Source: Achromobacter aloeverae (GTDB taxonomy: Bacteria; Pseudomonadota; Gammaproteobacteria; Burkholderiales; Burkholderiaceae_B). Taken from it: a stretch of 64,000 nt of DNA. Numbering within the stretch: position 1 is the first letter of the stretch; every line of letters starts with the position of its first letter. The position numbers and the translations under genes are program-made. The notes under the pieces were generated by a model, which worked only from the letters and a program-made list of their open reading frames with translations, did not search any database and had not been told where the DNA came from. Where the stretch lies: positions 248,001-312,000 of the forward strand of contig NZ_PYAL01000004.1 of assembly GCF_004121055.1 (NCBI RefSeq), in the 5' to 3' direction. This document shows, piece after piece, positions 1 through 14,290 of the stretch.

Positions 1-2
1 TG

Positions 3-422
3 GCGGCGCGCAAGCCGGCCGACATCCTGTTCATGGTGTCGGCGGCCTTTTCCTTCGCCGCGTCTTCCTTTTTCCCGGTCCTGGTGATGGGCATCTTCTG
101 GAAGCGCGCCAACAAATGGGGCGCCACCCTGGGCATGGCGACGGGTTTGCTGGTGACCTTCTCCTACATGGCCCACACCCATCCGTGGCTGCGCGAGCTG
201 GTGTTCGGTATCGACCGTACCCAGCCGGTGACCCTGTGGTGGGGCATACAGCCCATCGCGGCCGGGGTGTTCGGGGCGCCCGCGGCCTTCCTGGCCATCG
301 TGCTGTTTTCGCTGTTGACCCCGCCGCCGGACGGGGCGACCCGCGCCCTGGTCGACTACGTCCGCAATCCTTCGTCGGCGCCCGTGGATGCCGCCGCGGC
401 CCCGGGGGCGGACAGGGCGTGA
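3..422 (+). CDS. Sodium:solute symporter, C-terminal part (partial)
   Basis: This is the last 139 codons of a gene that begins before the window; the frame is open from base 3. The protein resembles the C-terminus of ActP-like cation/acetate symporters of the SSS family. It has a hydrophobic helix around a FFPVLVMGIFWKR stretch, a second helix after KWGATLGMATG, a third near AAGVFGAPAAFLAIVLF, and a short polar tail rich in Ala and Pro. The family moves small organic acids or other solutes into the cell with sodium. The substrate cannot be told from this fragment. An internal ATG at 33 is not the true start. Confidence 0.8.
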   Translation, partial: AARKPADILFMVSAAFSFAASSFFPVLVMGIFWKRANKWGATLGMATGLLVTFSYMAHTHPWLRELVFGIDRTQPVTLWWGIQPIAAGVFGAPAAFLAIVLFSLLTPPPDGATRALVDYVRNPSSAPVDAAAAPGADRA

Positions 423-459
423 AGCGCGGCGTGCGCCGCCCGGGGCATGTTTCGGCGCA

Positions 460-789
460 TCAGTGCTTCACCGCGTCGGAGAATACGTTCATCACGATGA
501 CGCCGGCCACGATCAGGCCGATGCCGATGAGGGCGGGCAGGTCCAGGTGCTGCTTGAAGAACACCAGGCCGATGAGGGAAATCAGCACGATGCCGACGCC
601 GGACCAGATGGCGTAGGCGATGCCGACCGGGATTTCGCGCAGCGTCTGGGACAGGAAGTAGAACGACACCAGGTAGCCGACCACGGTGATCGCCGACGGC
701 AGCAGGCGGGTAAATCCGTCGCTGGCCTTGAGGGCGCTGGTGGCGATCAGCTCGGCGCCGATGGCGATCGCCAGGTACAGCCACTTCAT
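460..789 (-). CDS. SMR-family small multidrug efflux protein (EmrE/SugE type)
   Basis: A 109-residue inner-membrane protein with the length and four-helix layout of the small multidrug resistance family. The membrane-embedded glutamate is present in helix 1 (Glu13 in AIAIGAELIATSALK), and helix 3 carries the family motif AIWSGVGIVLISLIG. The family works as dimers exchanging protons for cationic drugs, guanidinium or related compounds. It lies 9 bases downstream of the Smr-domain gene on the same strand, so it may be cotranscribed with it and trxB. EmrE-like polyaromatic cation export and Gdx-like guanidinium export cannot be separated by eye. Confidence 0.9.
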   Translation of the reverse strand: MKWLYLAIAIGAELIATSALKASDGFTRLLPSAITVVGYLVSFYFLSQTLREIPVGIAYAIWSGVGIVLISLIGLVFFKQHLDLPALIGIGLIVAGVIVMNVFSDAVKH

Positions 790-798
790 GGATTCCCC

Positions 799-4951
<4,153 letters not shown>

Positions 4952-4952
<1 letters not shown>

Positions 4953-5698
4953 TGATCCCCTTTTTGCAAGGCGGTACCTTGGGGGCACGTACACGAGGTG
5001 CTTTTGCCTCGTACCTCCGTGCCTCGTACCTAGCGCCTTTTCGTGCCCCGTACATCCGCGCCCGTCGCGGCATGGCGGCCGTGGCGGTGGCCCTGGCCCC
5101 GCTGCTGGCGCCCGGCGCGGCCTGGGCGGCCAGCGCCCAGGAACAGTTGAAGTCCTTCGTCGCCACGGTGACCTCGGCCAGCGGCAATTTCAGCCAGGTC
5201 ACCACGGGGGCGGCCGGAGCGCCTTCCGCGCGTCCCAAGCCGCCGCAAAGCGGCACGTTTTCCTTCCAGCGTCCCGGCCGCTTCCGCTGGGCGGTGCAGA
5301 AGCCCTATGAACAACTGATCGTGTCCGACGGCAAGCAGGTCTACCAGTACGACCCCGACCTGGCCCAGGTCACCGTGCGCAAGGTCGACAAGGCCATCGG
5401 CACGTCGCCGGCGGCCATCCTGTTCGGGGAGGGGTCGCTGGAGCAGTCCTTCGACGTCAGTCCGCTGCCGGCCCGCGACGGGCTGGAGTGGTTGCGCGCC
5501 AAGCCGCGCAGCAACGACGCGGGGTTCTCGCGCGTGGATATCGGCTTCAAGGACAACCTGCCGGCGCGCATCGAACTGCTCGATGCCTTCGGGCAGACCA
5601 CGCGCGTTGATCTGTCAGGCATCGCGCCCAACCCCCGGCTGGGCGACAAGGACTTCCAGTTCGTCCCGCCCAAGGGCGTGGATACCGTGCAGATGTGA
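4952..5698 (+). CDS. lolA: Outer-membrane lipoprotein carrier protein LolA, with unusual N-terminal extension
   Basis: LolA is the periplasmic chaperone that takes lipoproteins from LolCDE to LolB. The mature part (from about residue 60, [22 protein letters not shown]) has the typical sequence, including [27 protein letters not shown] split over two strands and a C-terminal DLSGIAPNP region. The ATG at 4952 overlaps the ftsK stop and has a GAGGAAG ribosome site 5 bases upstream, giving 248 residues, about 40 more than usual. The extra N-terminus contains a short repeat ([10 protein letters not shown], then related PFRA/PYIRA) before RARRG and the hydrophobic export core. An internal ATG at 5072 would restore family length but loses the basic n-region. 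In E. coli rarA follows; here it does not. Confidence 0.92.
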
Positions 5699-5704
5699 GC
5701 ACAG

Positions 5705-5723
5705 GGCGGGGCGCCGCCCCGCC
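5705..5723. terminator. GC palindrome between convergent lolA and ridA-like genes
   Basis: GGCGGGGC, a 3-base loop and GCCCCGCC form a perfect 8-bp stem in the 56-base gap between two convergent genes. There is no T tract, so it would be a weak intrinsic terminator at best. Confidence 0.35.
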
Positions 5724-5754
5724 GCATCGGCTTGGCCCTGGCCCTGGCGCTTGC

Positions 5755-6168
5755 TCAGGGCTGCTTGTATGCGACGCAGTCGACCTCGACCTTGGCGTCG
5801 ACGACCAGGCGCGATTCCACGCAGGCGCGCGCCGGCGGGTTGTCGCCGAAATAGCTCTTGAACACCTTGTTGAAGGACGCGAAATCGCGGGCGTCGTCGA
5901 GCCAGACGCCGCAGCGCACGACGTGTTCCGGACCGTAGCCGGCCTCGGCCAGGATGGCGAGCACCTGCTGGATGGCCTTGTGCGATTGCGGCACGATGCC
6001 GCCGGCAACGACCTCGCCGTCCTCCATCGGCACCTGGCCGGAAACGAACAGCCAGCCGCCCGCGGCGACCGCGCGTGCGAAGGGCATGTGCGTACCGCCC
6101 TGGCCGGTGCCACCGGCGACGCCGTAGCGGGTGATGCCGTTGCTATCGGATGTAGGGGCCTTGCTCAT
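5755..6168 (-). CDS. RidA family (YjgF/YER057c/UK114) protein
   Basis: A 137-residue RidA-superfamily protein. RidA enzymes hydrolyse reactive enamines and imines, such as 2-aminoacrylate, released by PLP-dependent dehydratases. Family features seen are GGWLFVSGQVPME in the first half, the VRCGVWLDDARDFASFNKVF region and the C-terminal VVDAKVEVDCVAY strand with the family ARACVESRLVVDA motif just before it. It is the last gene of the run that starts at 15565 and follows the deacylase after 154 bases. Its neighbour at the other end of the operon is a D-serine dehydratase-like enzyme, which would generate the kind of imine RidA removes. The start at 6168 gives family length; the frame is open further upstream. 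Confidence 0.9.
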   Translation of the reverse strand: MSKAPTSDSNGITRYGVAGGTGQGGTHMPFARAVAAGGWLFVSGQVPMEDGEVVAGGIVPQSHKAIQQVLAILAEAGYGPEHVVRCGVWLDDARDFASFNKVFKSYFGDNPPARACVESRLVVDAKVEVDCVAYKQP

Positions 6169-6225
6169 GGGAATGCTCCTGTAGAAAAAGAAGGGGACCG
6201 CTATTTCCCGGCGGCGCCGTCCTTG

Positions 6226-6305
6226 CCTGCCCGGCCTGCCGGCCGCCCGCCAAGGCTGCGCGTCGCTGGCGCTCCGTTCGCGCCAGGCCGGGTTGCCGGC
6301 CGGAC
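6226..6305. other. GC-rich intercistronic inverted repeats
   Basis: The 154-base gap between the deacylase and the RidA gene holds a 7-bp stem CTGGCGC/GCGCCAG (6266-6286), flanked on both sides by CCGGCC-type palindromes. It may attenuate or process the operon transcript so that the RidA gene is expressed differently. No T tract is seen. Confidence 0.35.
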
Positions 6306-6322
6306 CCTGCCGACCGGATCGT

Positions 6323-7801
6323 TCATTCCGGCATGCCGCCGGCGAAGCTCGCGCGCAGGTCGCCCGAACGTGGCAGCCACCGTCCCGCGCGGCGGCCGCT
6401 GGCCACGCCGTCGCGATACGACAGCACGCCGTTGACCCAGACCGCATCGATGCCGCTGCTGGCCTGCACCGGCTCGCTGAACGTCGCCTGGTCCTTGACG
6501 GTGAGGGGGTCGAACAGCACCAGGTCGGCGTGATAGCCCTGCCGCACCAGCCCGCGTTCGGCCAGGCCGAAGCGGGCGGCCGACAGGCCCGTCATCTTGT
6601 GCACGGCCTGGGCCAGCGGAAACAGGCCGAGGTCGCGGCTGTAATGGCCCAGCACGCGCGGAAACGCGCCCCACAGGCGGGGATGGGGATGCGGGTCGTT
6701 GGGCAGGCCGTCCGAGCCTATCATCGTCAGGCGGTGCTTGAGCACGCGCTGCACGTCGTCCTCGCGCATCCCGTGATAGACGGCGCCGGCCGGCTGCAGG
6801 CGCGCGGCGGCCTCCAGCAGCGGCACGCCCCAGTCGGCCGCGATGTCGGCCAGCGGCCGGCCGGCCTGTTCGGGATGCGGCGTGGACCACGTGATGTCGA
6901 TGCGGAAATCGCTGGTCACCTGTTTCAGGTCCAGCGTCGACGAGCTGGCGGAATAGGGATAGCAGTCGCAACCCACCGGTTGCAGTCGGCCGGCGCCTTC
7001 CAGGCTGGCCAGCACTTCGGTCGTGCGGCCCCAGTTGCCGGCGCCGGCGCATTTCAGGTGCGAAACCACCAGGGGCACGCGCGCGTGCGCGGCCACCTCG
7101 TAGGCCTCTTCCATGGCCTGGAGGATGGCGGCGAATTCCGATCGCAGGTGCGTGGTGTAGAGCGCGCCGAATTCGTCCAGCACTTCGGCCAGCGCCTTGA
7201 CCTCGGCGGTGTCCGCCTCGTAGGCGGACGCATAGGCCAGCCCCGTGCTCAGGCCGATGGCGCCGTGCGCCAGGGCTTCTCGCAACTGCGCACGCATGGC
7301 TTCGATCTCGCCCGCGCCGGCCTTGCGATCGAGCCGGTCCATGTGGTTGTTGCGCAGGGCGGTGTGGCCGACCAGGGCGGCCACGTTGACCGCGGGCCGG
7401 GCCGCCTCGACGGCGCGGGTGTAATCCGCGAAGCTGGGGTATTGGAAGTCCTGGCGCTCGCCCAGCAGGTTCATGGGGTCGGGCGGGTCGCCACGCAGGG
7501 TCACCGGGGCCGCGCTGATGCCGCAGTTGCCGACCACCACCGTGGTGACGCCTTGCGAAAGTTTGGGCAGCATGCCGGGCGTGCGGATGACGTTGGTGTC
7601 GTCGTGGGTATGGACGTCGATAAATCCTGGCGCCAGCACCCGGCCCTTGCCATCCACGGTTTCCATGGCGCTCCCGGCGGCCAGGGTCCCGGGCGCGGCG
7701 ATGGCCGCGATACGGCCGTCGCGCAGCGCCACGTCGGCGTCATGGCCGGCCGTCCCGCTGCCGTCGAGCACATGGACGGAGGCGATCAGGGTGTCGTACA
7801 T
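6323..7801 (-). CDS. N-acyl-D-amino-acid deacylase (D-aminoacylase)
   Basis: A 492-residue zinc amidohydrolase predicted to release D-amino acids from N-acyl-D-amino acids in the cytoplasm. The metal site matches the D-aminoacylase family: HTH at residues 64-66, Cys93 in GNCG, a THLRSE histidine near 220, a SHLK histidine near 250, and the GSDG aspartate near 367. The C-terminal PRLWGAFPR block is typical of the family. It starts 4 bases after the RpiR gene ends, so they are coupled. With the ABC importer and the PLP deaminase upstream it suggests use of N-acyl-D-amino acids or D-residue peptides. D-glutamate- or D-aspartate-specific acylases are the alternatives. Confidence 0.9.
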   Translation of the reverse strand: MYDTLIASVHVLDGSGTAGHDADVALRDGRIAAIAAPGTLAAGSAMETVDGKGRVLAPGFIDVHTHDDTNVIRTPGMLPKLSQGVTTVVVGNCGISAAPVTLRGDPPDPMNLLGERQDFQYPSFADYTRAVEAARPAVNVAALVGHTALRNNHMDRLDRKAGAGEIEAMRAQLREALAHGAIGLSTGLAYASAYEADTAEVKALAEVLDEFGALYTTHLRSEFAAILQAMEEAYEVAAHARVPLVVSHLKCAGAGNWGRTTEVLASLEGAGRLQPVGCDCYPYSASSSTLDLKQVTSDFRIDITWSTPHPEQAGRPLADIAADWGVPLLEAAARLQPAGAVYHGMREDDVQRVLKHRLTMIGSDGLPNDPHPHPRLWGAFPRVLGHYSRDLGLFPLAQAVHKMTGLSAARFGLAERGLVRQGYHADLVLFDPLTVKDQATFSEPVQASSGIDAVWVNGVLSYRDGVASGRRAGRWLPRSGDLRASFAGGMPE

Positions 7802-7805
7802 CGTT

Positions 7806-8678
7806 TCAATCTCCCAGGGGCAGCCGGTTGGGGCCGCCCCGGTATTCGTCCAGCGCCAGCTTGATGCGGCGCAGGCGATCGCGGGTCTCTTCCTGCCGCG
7901 CCATGGCCAGTTCGGTGGCCAGCAGGTCGATGGCCAGCATCATGGCGTAGCGGGAAGCGGAAGGCTTGTAGATAAAGTCGGTTTCGTCGGTGCGCACCGG
8001 CAGCACGACGTCGGCCATCTCGGCCAGCGGCGAGCCGGCGTCGGTCAGGGCCACGATGCGGGCGCGGTACTGCTTGACGATGCGCGCGCCGGACAGCATT
8101 TCGGGCGTCAGGCCCGAGGCCGACAGCATGATGACGGCATCGCGTTCGTCCAGCGTGGCCGCCACCATGCGCAGCAGCACCGCATCGCTGTAGGCCGCCA
8201 CCGGATAGCCCAGCCGCACCAGGCGCGATTGCATTTCCTGCGCCAGCACGGCGGAGGCGCCGCCCATGCCGAAGACATAGGTCATGCGCGCATTGCGCAC
8301 GATGTCCATGGCCTGCTCGAACAGGTTCTCCGTGTACATGGGCAGGTGAGCGCGCAGGGTGCTTTCGATATCGGCGTAGATGCGGGCGTAGAAGGTGCTT
8401 TCCTCCGCCGGCGCCGCGCGGTCGAGAAAGCGCGTGCCCACCGCGCTGGCCTGCGCCAGCTTCATCTTGAGGTCGCGCGTGTCGTCGCAGCCGACCGACC
8501 GGGCGAAGCGCGAGATGGTGGCGTTGCTCACGCCGGCCTTTTCGGCCAGCTGGTCCACCGTGGCGCCGGCGGCGTGGATGATGTCGTCCAGGATGGCATC
8601 GGCCACCTTGCGCTCGGTGGCGCTGAGCGTATCGCGGCGGCTGCGGATCTGGTAGACGATATCGCGGACGGTGTTCAT
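7806..8678 (-). CDS. RpiR/MurR-family transcriptional regulator (HTH + SIS)
   Basis: A 290-residue regulator. The N-terminal HTH_6 domain (about residues 1-80) contains TLSATERKVADAILDD and a recognition helix in EKAGVSNATISRFARSVG. A SIS sugar-phosphate-type ligand domain spans about 120-260, with VFGMGGASAVLAQEMQSRL and IMLSASGLTPEMLSGARIVK. The longer open frame upstream is not conserved in character, and MNTVRDIVYQIRSR at 8678 is the natural start. It sits inside the operon between the ABC transporter and the deacylase and is the obvious local regulator. The paired TGAAAATAATT sites upstream of the first operon gene are candidate operators. The effector is unknown and may be an acyl-amino acid or sugar derivative. 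Confidence 0.92.
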   Translation of the reverse strand: MNTVRDIVYQIRSRRDTLSATERKVADAILDDIIHAAGATVDQLAEKAGVSNATISRFARSVGCDDTRDLKMKLAQASAVGTRFLDRAAPAEESTFYARIYADIESTLRAHLPMYTENLFEQAMDIVRNARMTYVFGMGGASAVLAQEMQSRLVRLGYPVAAYSDAVLLRMVAATLDERDAVIMLSASGLTPEMLSGARIVKQYRARIVALTDAGSPLAEMADVVLPVRTDETDFIYKPSASRYAMMLAIDLLATELAMARQEETRDRLRRIKLALDEYRGGPNRLPLGD

Positions 8679-8706
8679 GCGGGAGGCTCCGGACAAGGGC
8701 GGGGAG

Positions 8707-9752
8707 TCAGGCGTTCTGTAGTTCGTCGACGCGCACGCAGGCCGCATGATGGCCCGCGCCGACCGGCGCCGCCTCGGGCACCCGCTCGGCGCATACCGGC
8801 AGGGCGTGGGGACAGCGGGTACGGAAGACGCAGCCCGAAGGTGGATTCAAGGGGCTGGGGATATCCCCCTTCAGCAGGATGCGCTTGCGCGCGGCGCGCG
8901 GGTCGGGCACCGGCGCGGCGGACAACAGCGCGCGAGTATACGGGTGGCGGGGCCGGGCGTAGACCTCGCGCGTGGGACCGCGTTCCATGACGCGGCCCAG
9001 GTACAGCACCACCACCTCGTCGCAAAGGTAGTTGACCACCGCCAGGTCGTGCGCCACGAACAGCATGGTCAGGCCGAGATCGCGTTGCAGGTCCTGCAGC
9101 AGGTTCAGCACCTGGGCCTGCACCGATACGTCCAGGGCGGACACCGGCTCGTCGGCGACGATGAAGTCCGGCTCCACGGCCAGCGCGCGGGCGATGCCAA
9201 TGCGCTGGCGCTGGCCGCCCGAGAATTCGTGCGGGTAGCGGGCGCGATGGTCGGCGTTCAGGCCGACGCGGGTGAGCAATTCGCCGATGCGTTCGTCGCG
9301 GCGGCCGCGCGCGAGGCCATGGGTATCCAGCGCCTCGCCGATGATCTCGGCCACCGTCATGCGCGGGTTGAGGCTGGCGTAGGGGTCCTGGAAAACGATC
9401 TGCATGCGCCGGCGCCAGGGCAGCATCTGCCTTTCATCAAGCTTGCCGATGTCGACGCCGTCGAAGCGCACTTCGCCGCCGGTGGCCGCCAGCAGGCGCA
9501 GCAGCGCGCGGCCGGTGGTGGTCTTGCCGGAGCCGGATTCGCCGACCAGGCCGACGATGGTATTGCGCCGCACATCGAAGCTGACGCCATCGACCGCGCG
9601 CACCACCGGCGCGTCGCGGCGCGAGGACGTCGGGAAATGCACGCGCAGGTCGCGCACGCTCAGCAGCGGTTCGGCCGGCGCGGCATCGCCGGGGCAGCCG
9701 AGTGCTGCTCCCATTGCTTCTCCCTTCGTTGCGCCCTGTTGGGTGGATATGT

Positions 9753-9756
<4 letters not shown>
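8707..9756 (-). CDS. Peptide-type ABC transporter ATP-binding protein (DppF/OppF-like)
   Basis: A 349-residue ATPase of the dipeptide/oligopeptide importer class. Walker A is [20 protein letters not shown], the signature [15 protein letters not shown] follows and Walker B is [19 protein letters not shown]. The C-terminal oligopeptide/dipeptide domain carries the Cys-rich patch [15 protein letters not shown] that can bind an iron-sulfur cluster in this family. It overlaps the preceding ATPase gene by 4 bases (ATGA). With the second ATPase it would power the two permeases for import. Confidence 0.94.
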
Positions 9757-10799
<1,043 letters not shown>

Positions 10800-10802
10800 C
10801 GT

Positions 10803-11678
10803 TCAAAGCTCCTTGCGCAGGCGCGGATCGAGCACGTCGCGCAGTCCGTCGCCCACCAGCTGGAGGGACAACACCGACAGCACGATGGCGATCCCCGGGA
10901 AAATCATGATCCAGTCGGCCGAGCCCATGTATTGCTGGCCGGCGTTGATCATCGTGCCCCAGGTGGGGATGTCGGGGGACACGCCCACGCCCAGGAAGGA
11001 CAGGCCGGCCTCGGCCAGGATGGCATAGGCGAAGATGAAGGTGCCCTGCACCAGGATGGGCGAGACCAGGTTGCGCAGCACGTGCACGGTGACGATGCGC
11101 CAGGTCGATACGCCCAGGGCGCGCGCGGCCTCGACGAAGGGCAGTTCCCGTATCACCAGCGTCGATGCGCGCACGATGCGCGCCAGGCGGGGCGTGTATA
11201 CGATGCCCAGCGCGATCACCACGTTGATCACCGACGGACCCAGCGCCGCCACCAGCGAGATGGCCAGCAGGATGTCGGGGAAGGCCATCATGGCGTCGAT
11301 CAGCCGCGACACGAATTTGTCGGCGCCGCGGAAGAAGCCGGCCAGCAGGCCCAGGGCGATGCCCAGCACGCTGGACAGTATCACGACCGAAAAGCCCACG
11401 GTCAGCGACAGGCGGCCGCCGTAGACGACGCGGCTGAAGACGTCGCGGCCGAAATCGTCGGTGCCGAACCAGTGGGCGGCGCTGGGCGCCTTCAGGCGGC
11501 TCATGATGGACAGCTTGTAGGGGTCGTAGGGGCTGATCATGGGCGCCAGCACGGCGGCGGCGACCAGCACCACCAGCACGATCAGGCTGACCAGCACCGT
11601 CTTGCGCGCCACCAGCAGGCGCAGGACCTGCCAGCGGTCGGCGCCGGCGGCGGAGGCAGGGGTAGCGAGAGAGGTCAT
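10803..11678 (-). CDS. Peptide-type ABC transporter permease (DppC/GsiD-like)
   Basis: A 291-residue inner-membrane permease with about six helices. The DppC-type N-terminal helix comes first, then the conserved RLKAPSAAHWFGTDDFGRDV segment just after it. The EAA loop is EAARALGVSTWRIVTVHVL. The frame is open far upstream, but the ATG at 11678 overlaps the preceding stop by one base (TGATG) and gives the family length. It pairs with the DppB-like permease to form the channel. Confidence 0.93.
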   Translation of the reverse strand: MTSLATPASAAGADRWQVLRLLVARKTVLVSLIVLVVLVAAAVLAPMISPYDPYKLSIMSRLKAPSAAHWFGTDDFGRDVFSRVVYGGRLSLTVGFSVVILSSVLGIALGLLAGFFRGADKFVSRLIDAMMAFPDILLAISLVAALGPSVINVVIALGIVYTPRLARIVRASTLVIRELPFVEAARALGVSTWRIVTVHVLRNLVSPILVQGTFIFAYAILAEAGLSFLGVGVSPDIPTWGTMINAGQQYMGSADWIMIFPGIAIVLSVLSLQLVGDGLRDVLDPRLRKEL

Positions 11679-12616
11679 CAGTAGCGCACCCGGGGGTCGA
11701 CCAGCAGGTAGAGCAGGTCGATGAACAGATTGATGAGGACATAGATGGCGGCGATCACCAGCAGCGCACCCTGGATGACGGGGTAGTCGCGCCGCAGCAC
11801 CGCCGACACCACCAGGCTGCCCACGCCGGGCAGGCCAAAGACCGTCTCGGTTACCACCGCGCCGCTGACCAGGAGGGCGGTGGTCAGGCCCAGCACGGTC
11901 AGGATGGGGATCAGCGCGTTGCGCACCGCGTGCTTGAGGATCACCTTGCGTTCCGGCAAGCCCTTGGCGCGGGCCGTGCGCACATAGTCGTCGCGCAGGA
12001 CGTCCAGCATGCTGGCGCGGATGAAACGGGTGATCAGCGCGGAGTTGACCAGGCCCAGCACCACGGCGGGCAGGATCAGGTGCGACAGGCGGGTGGCGAT
12101 GGACGCGTCGGGACCGCCATAGCCCGACACCGGCAGCCAACCCAGCTTCACCGAGAACACCTGCATCAGCAGCAGGCCCAGCCAGAAACTGGGCACGCTG
12201 GAGGTGAACATGGAGAAGCTGAGCACCGACTGGTCCAGCGTCGTGCCGCGCTTGACCGCGGACAGGATCCCCACCGGCAGCGCGATGGCGCTGGCGATGA
12301 GCAGCGACATCAGGGTCAGCCAGAACGTGGGCTCGGCGCGATCGGCCAGGGCCGACAGCACGGGCTTGTTCAGGAAGATGGACTGGCCCAGGTCGCCCTT
12401 GGCCAACTGGCCCAGCCAGGTGACGTATTGCACCGGCAGCGGCTGGTCCAGCCCAAGCCGCGCGCGCAGCGCGGCGATGTCCTGCTGGCTGGCCTCTGGG
12501 CCCAGCATCACCGCCGCCGGATCACCCGGCGTAACCCGGATGATCACGAAGACGATCGTGGCCACCAGGAACATCACCGCGACCAGGCCGAGCAGCCGGT
12601 TGATCAGGTAGCGCAT
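11678..12616 (-). CDS. Peptide-type ABC transporter permease (DppB/GsiC-like)
   Basis: A 312-residue permease with the DppB-type start MRYLINRLLGLVAVMFLVAT, the PGDPAAVMLGPEAS periplasmic segment and an EAA loop within DDYVRTARAKGLPERKVILK. About six membrane helices are evident. It begins directly after the stop of the binding-protein gene (no gap) and runs into the second permease with a one-base overlap. Confidence 0.94.
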   Translation of the reverse strand: MRYLINRLLGLVAVMFLVATIVFVIIRVTPGDPAAVMLGPEASQQDIAALRARLGLDQPLPVQYVTWLGQLAKGDLGQSIFLNKPVLSALADRAEPTFWLTLMSLLIASAIALPVGILSAVKRGTTLDQSVLSFSMFTSSVPSFWLGLLLMQVFSVKLGWLPVSGYGGPDASIATRLSHLILPAVVLGLVNSALITRFIRASMLDVLRDDYVRTARAKGLPERKVILKHAVRNALIPILTVLGLTTALLVSGAVVTETVFGLPGVGSLVVSAVLRRDYPVIQGALLVIAAIYVLINLFIDLLYLLVDPRVRY

Positions 12617-14191
12617 TTATTTCGCCGCCTTCCAGGCGTTCCAGAAATACGGCCAGGGCGCCGGCGTCACGCCTTGCAGCGACGGCGACTTGGCGGCCAC
12701 GGCGTTGAAGTCGCCGACCTTGATGAAGGGCACCTCGTCGAAGATGGCCTGCTGCACGTCCGCCCAGCGCTTGACGCGTTCGTCCTGGCTGGTGGCGCGG
12801 TTGAAGGCGTCCAGCACCTGGTTGCGGCGCGGCGTGTCCCACCAGCCCGGCGCGTCCTTGGACGGGAAGTCGATGAGCGCGGGCTCCGGCAGGAAGGGGC
12901 TGTGGGTGATGAAAATGTCCCACAGGGCGGGGTCCTGGCGGCGCTGCGTCAGGGTCGCCCAGTCGACCACCTGCATGTCGACCTTGAAGCCGGCCTGCTT
13001 GAGGTACTCGGCGGCGACGAGGGCCATCTTGTAGTGGAATTCGTACTGCTGGCTGGTCAGGATGCGGATGGTGCGGTCGGTGGCGCCCGACGATTCGAGC
13101 AGCTTCTTCGCGCCGGCCACGTCGCCCTTGTTGTAGACCTGCGTGCCCTGCGTGGTGTGCCAGGGATAGCCTTCGGGATACATGGCGCCGTCGACGGCGT
13201 AATAGGCCTTGTCGCCGAAGGCGGCGAACAGCATGTCCTCCTCGTTCAACGCCATCTGCACGGCCTGGCGTACCTTTACGTTGGACATGATGCCTTGCTT
13301 GGTATTGAGCACCAGGCGCGGCCAGCCGAAGGGCTTGAGCACCACGGCTTCGGACTTGCCCGACTTCAGCTTGGCGGCGGATTCGACCGGGATGGAGTCG
13401 ACGTATTCATACTGGCCCGCCACCGCGCTTTCGATACGGGTGTTGGCATTGCTGACCGGCACGAAGCGGATCTCGTCCAGGTATTGCTTGCGGGCGCCGC
13501 CGTAGCCGTCCGGTTCGCCGGCGCGCGACTTGTAGCCGTCGAAGCGCACCAGTTGCAGGTATTGGTCGGGCACGCGCGCCTTCAGCTTGTAGGGGCCGGT
13601 GCCGATGAATTCGGTGAGCGGGGTGGCGATCTTGTCCTTGGGCAGGATCACGGCGGCGGCATTGTTCATGGCCAGCAGCGCGGTCAGCGGCGCGTAGGGC
13701 TGCTTCAGCGTGATCGTCACCGTGTGGTCGTCGGTGGCGGCGATGCCGGTGATCAACTGGGCGGCCTGCTTGCCGCGCGAGGCCACGGTGGTCCAGCGCT
13801 GCAGGGACGCGACGACGTCCGCGGCGGTCATCCTGGCGCCGTCATGGAAGGTGACGTCCTGGCGCAGGGGGATGGTGTAGGTCTGGCCATCGGCGCTGAT
13901 CTTGGGCAGCGTTTCGGCCAGCAGCGGCGTCACGTTCCACTTGGCGTCGAAGGTGTAGAGGGTTTCGAAGATGTGTTGCGTGAGTATGCCCACCAGGTCG
14001 GCGGTGCTTGCCATGGGGTCCAGGGTAGGCGGCTCGCCGATGGTGGCGACCGACAGGGTGCCGCCCTTGACCGGCGGCCCGGCCGTCGCGTTGGCGGCTT
14101 GCGCGCCGCCGGCCAGGAAGGCCAGGCCCAGGGCGCTGGCCAGCAGGAAGTTCTTCAGCCCGTCGCGGCGACGGGAGATCGTGGCGTTCAT
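12617..14191 (-). CDS. Peptide/nickel-type ABC transporter substrate-binding protein
   Basis: A 524-residue periplasmic binding protein of SBP family 5 (DppA/OppA-like). A Sec signal peptide occupies about residues 1-33 (LLASALGLAFLAGGAQA, cleavage before ANA). The family motif region GTLSVATIGEPPTLDPM follows, with YTIPLRQDVTFHDGARMTAADV in two parts later and a VRQAVQMALNEEDML segment in the second lobe. It lies 99 bases after the deaminase gene. The family binds peptides, but also glutathione, opines and other small polar solutes, so the ligand is open; context favours an N-acyl-amino acid or small peptide containing a D-residue. Confidence 0.94.
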   Translation of the reverse strand: MNATISRRRDGLKNFLLASALGLAFLAGGAQAANATAGPPVKGGTLSVATIGEPPTLDPMASTADLVGILTQHIFETLYTFDAKWNVTPLLAETLPKISADGQTYTIPLRQDVTFHDGARMTAADVVASLQRWTTVASRGKQAAQLITGIAATDDHTVTITLKQPYAPLTALLAMNNAAAVILPKDKIATPLTEFIGTGPYKLKARVPDQYLQLVRFDGYKSRAGEPDGYGGARKQYLDEIRFVPVSNANTRIESAVAGQYEYVDSIPVESAAKLKSGKSEAVVLKPFGWPRLVLNTKQGIMSNVKVRQAVQMALNEEDMLFAAFGDKAYYAVDGAMYPEGYPWHTTQGTQVYNKGDVAGAKKLLESSGATDRTIRILTSQQYEFHYKMALVAAEYLKQAGFKVDMQVVDWATLTQRRQDPALWDIFITHSPFLPEPALIDFPSKDAPGWWDTPRRNQVLDAFNRATSQDERVKRWADVQQAIFDEVPFIKVGDFNAVAAKSPSLQGVTPAPWPYFWNAWKAAK

Positions 14192-14290
14192 CGAGCGTGC
14201 TCCTAAGGTTGATCAGGGCGGACCGGGCCGTCCCGCAAACGCGTAGCGGGGTGGACCCTGCGTAAGACTGTGCTGCGGAAAAGACGGGAA

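Noticed and set aside
12522-12923. 133-codon minus-strand frame across the binding-protein/permease junction
   Set aside because: It is out of frame with two well-supported ABC genes and carries no motif.
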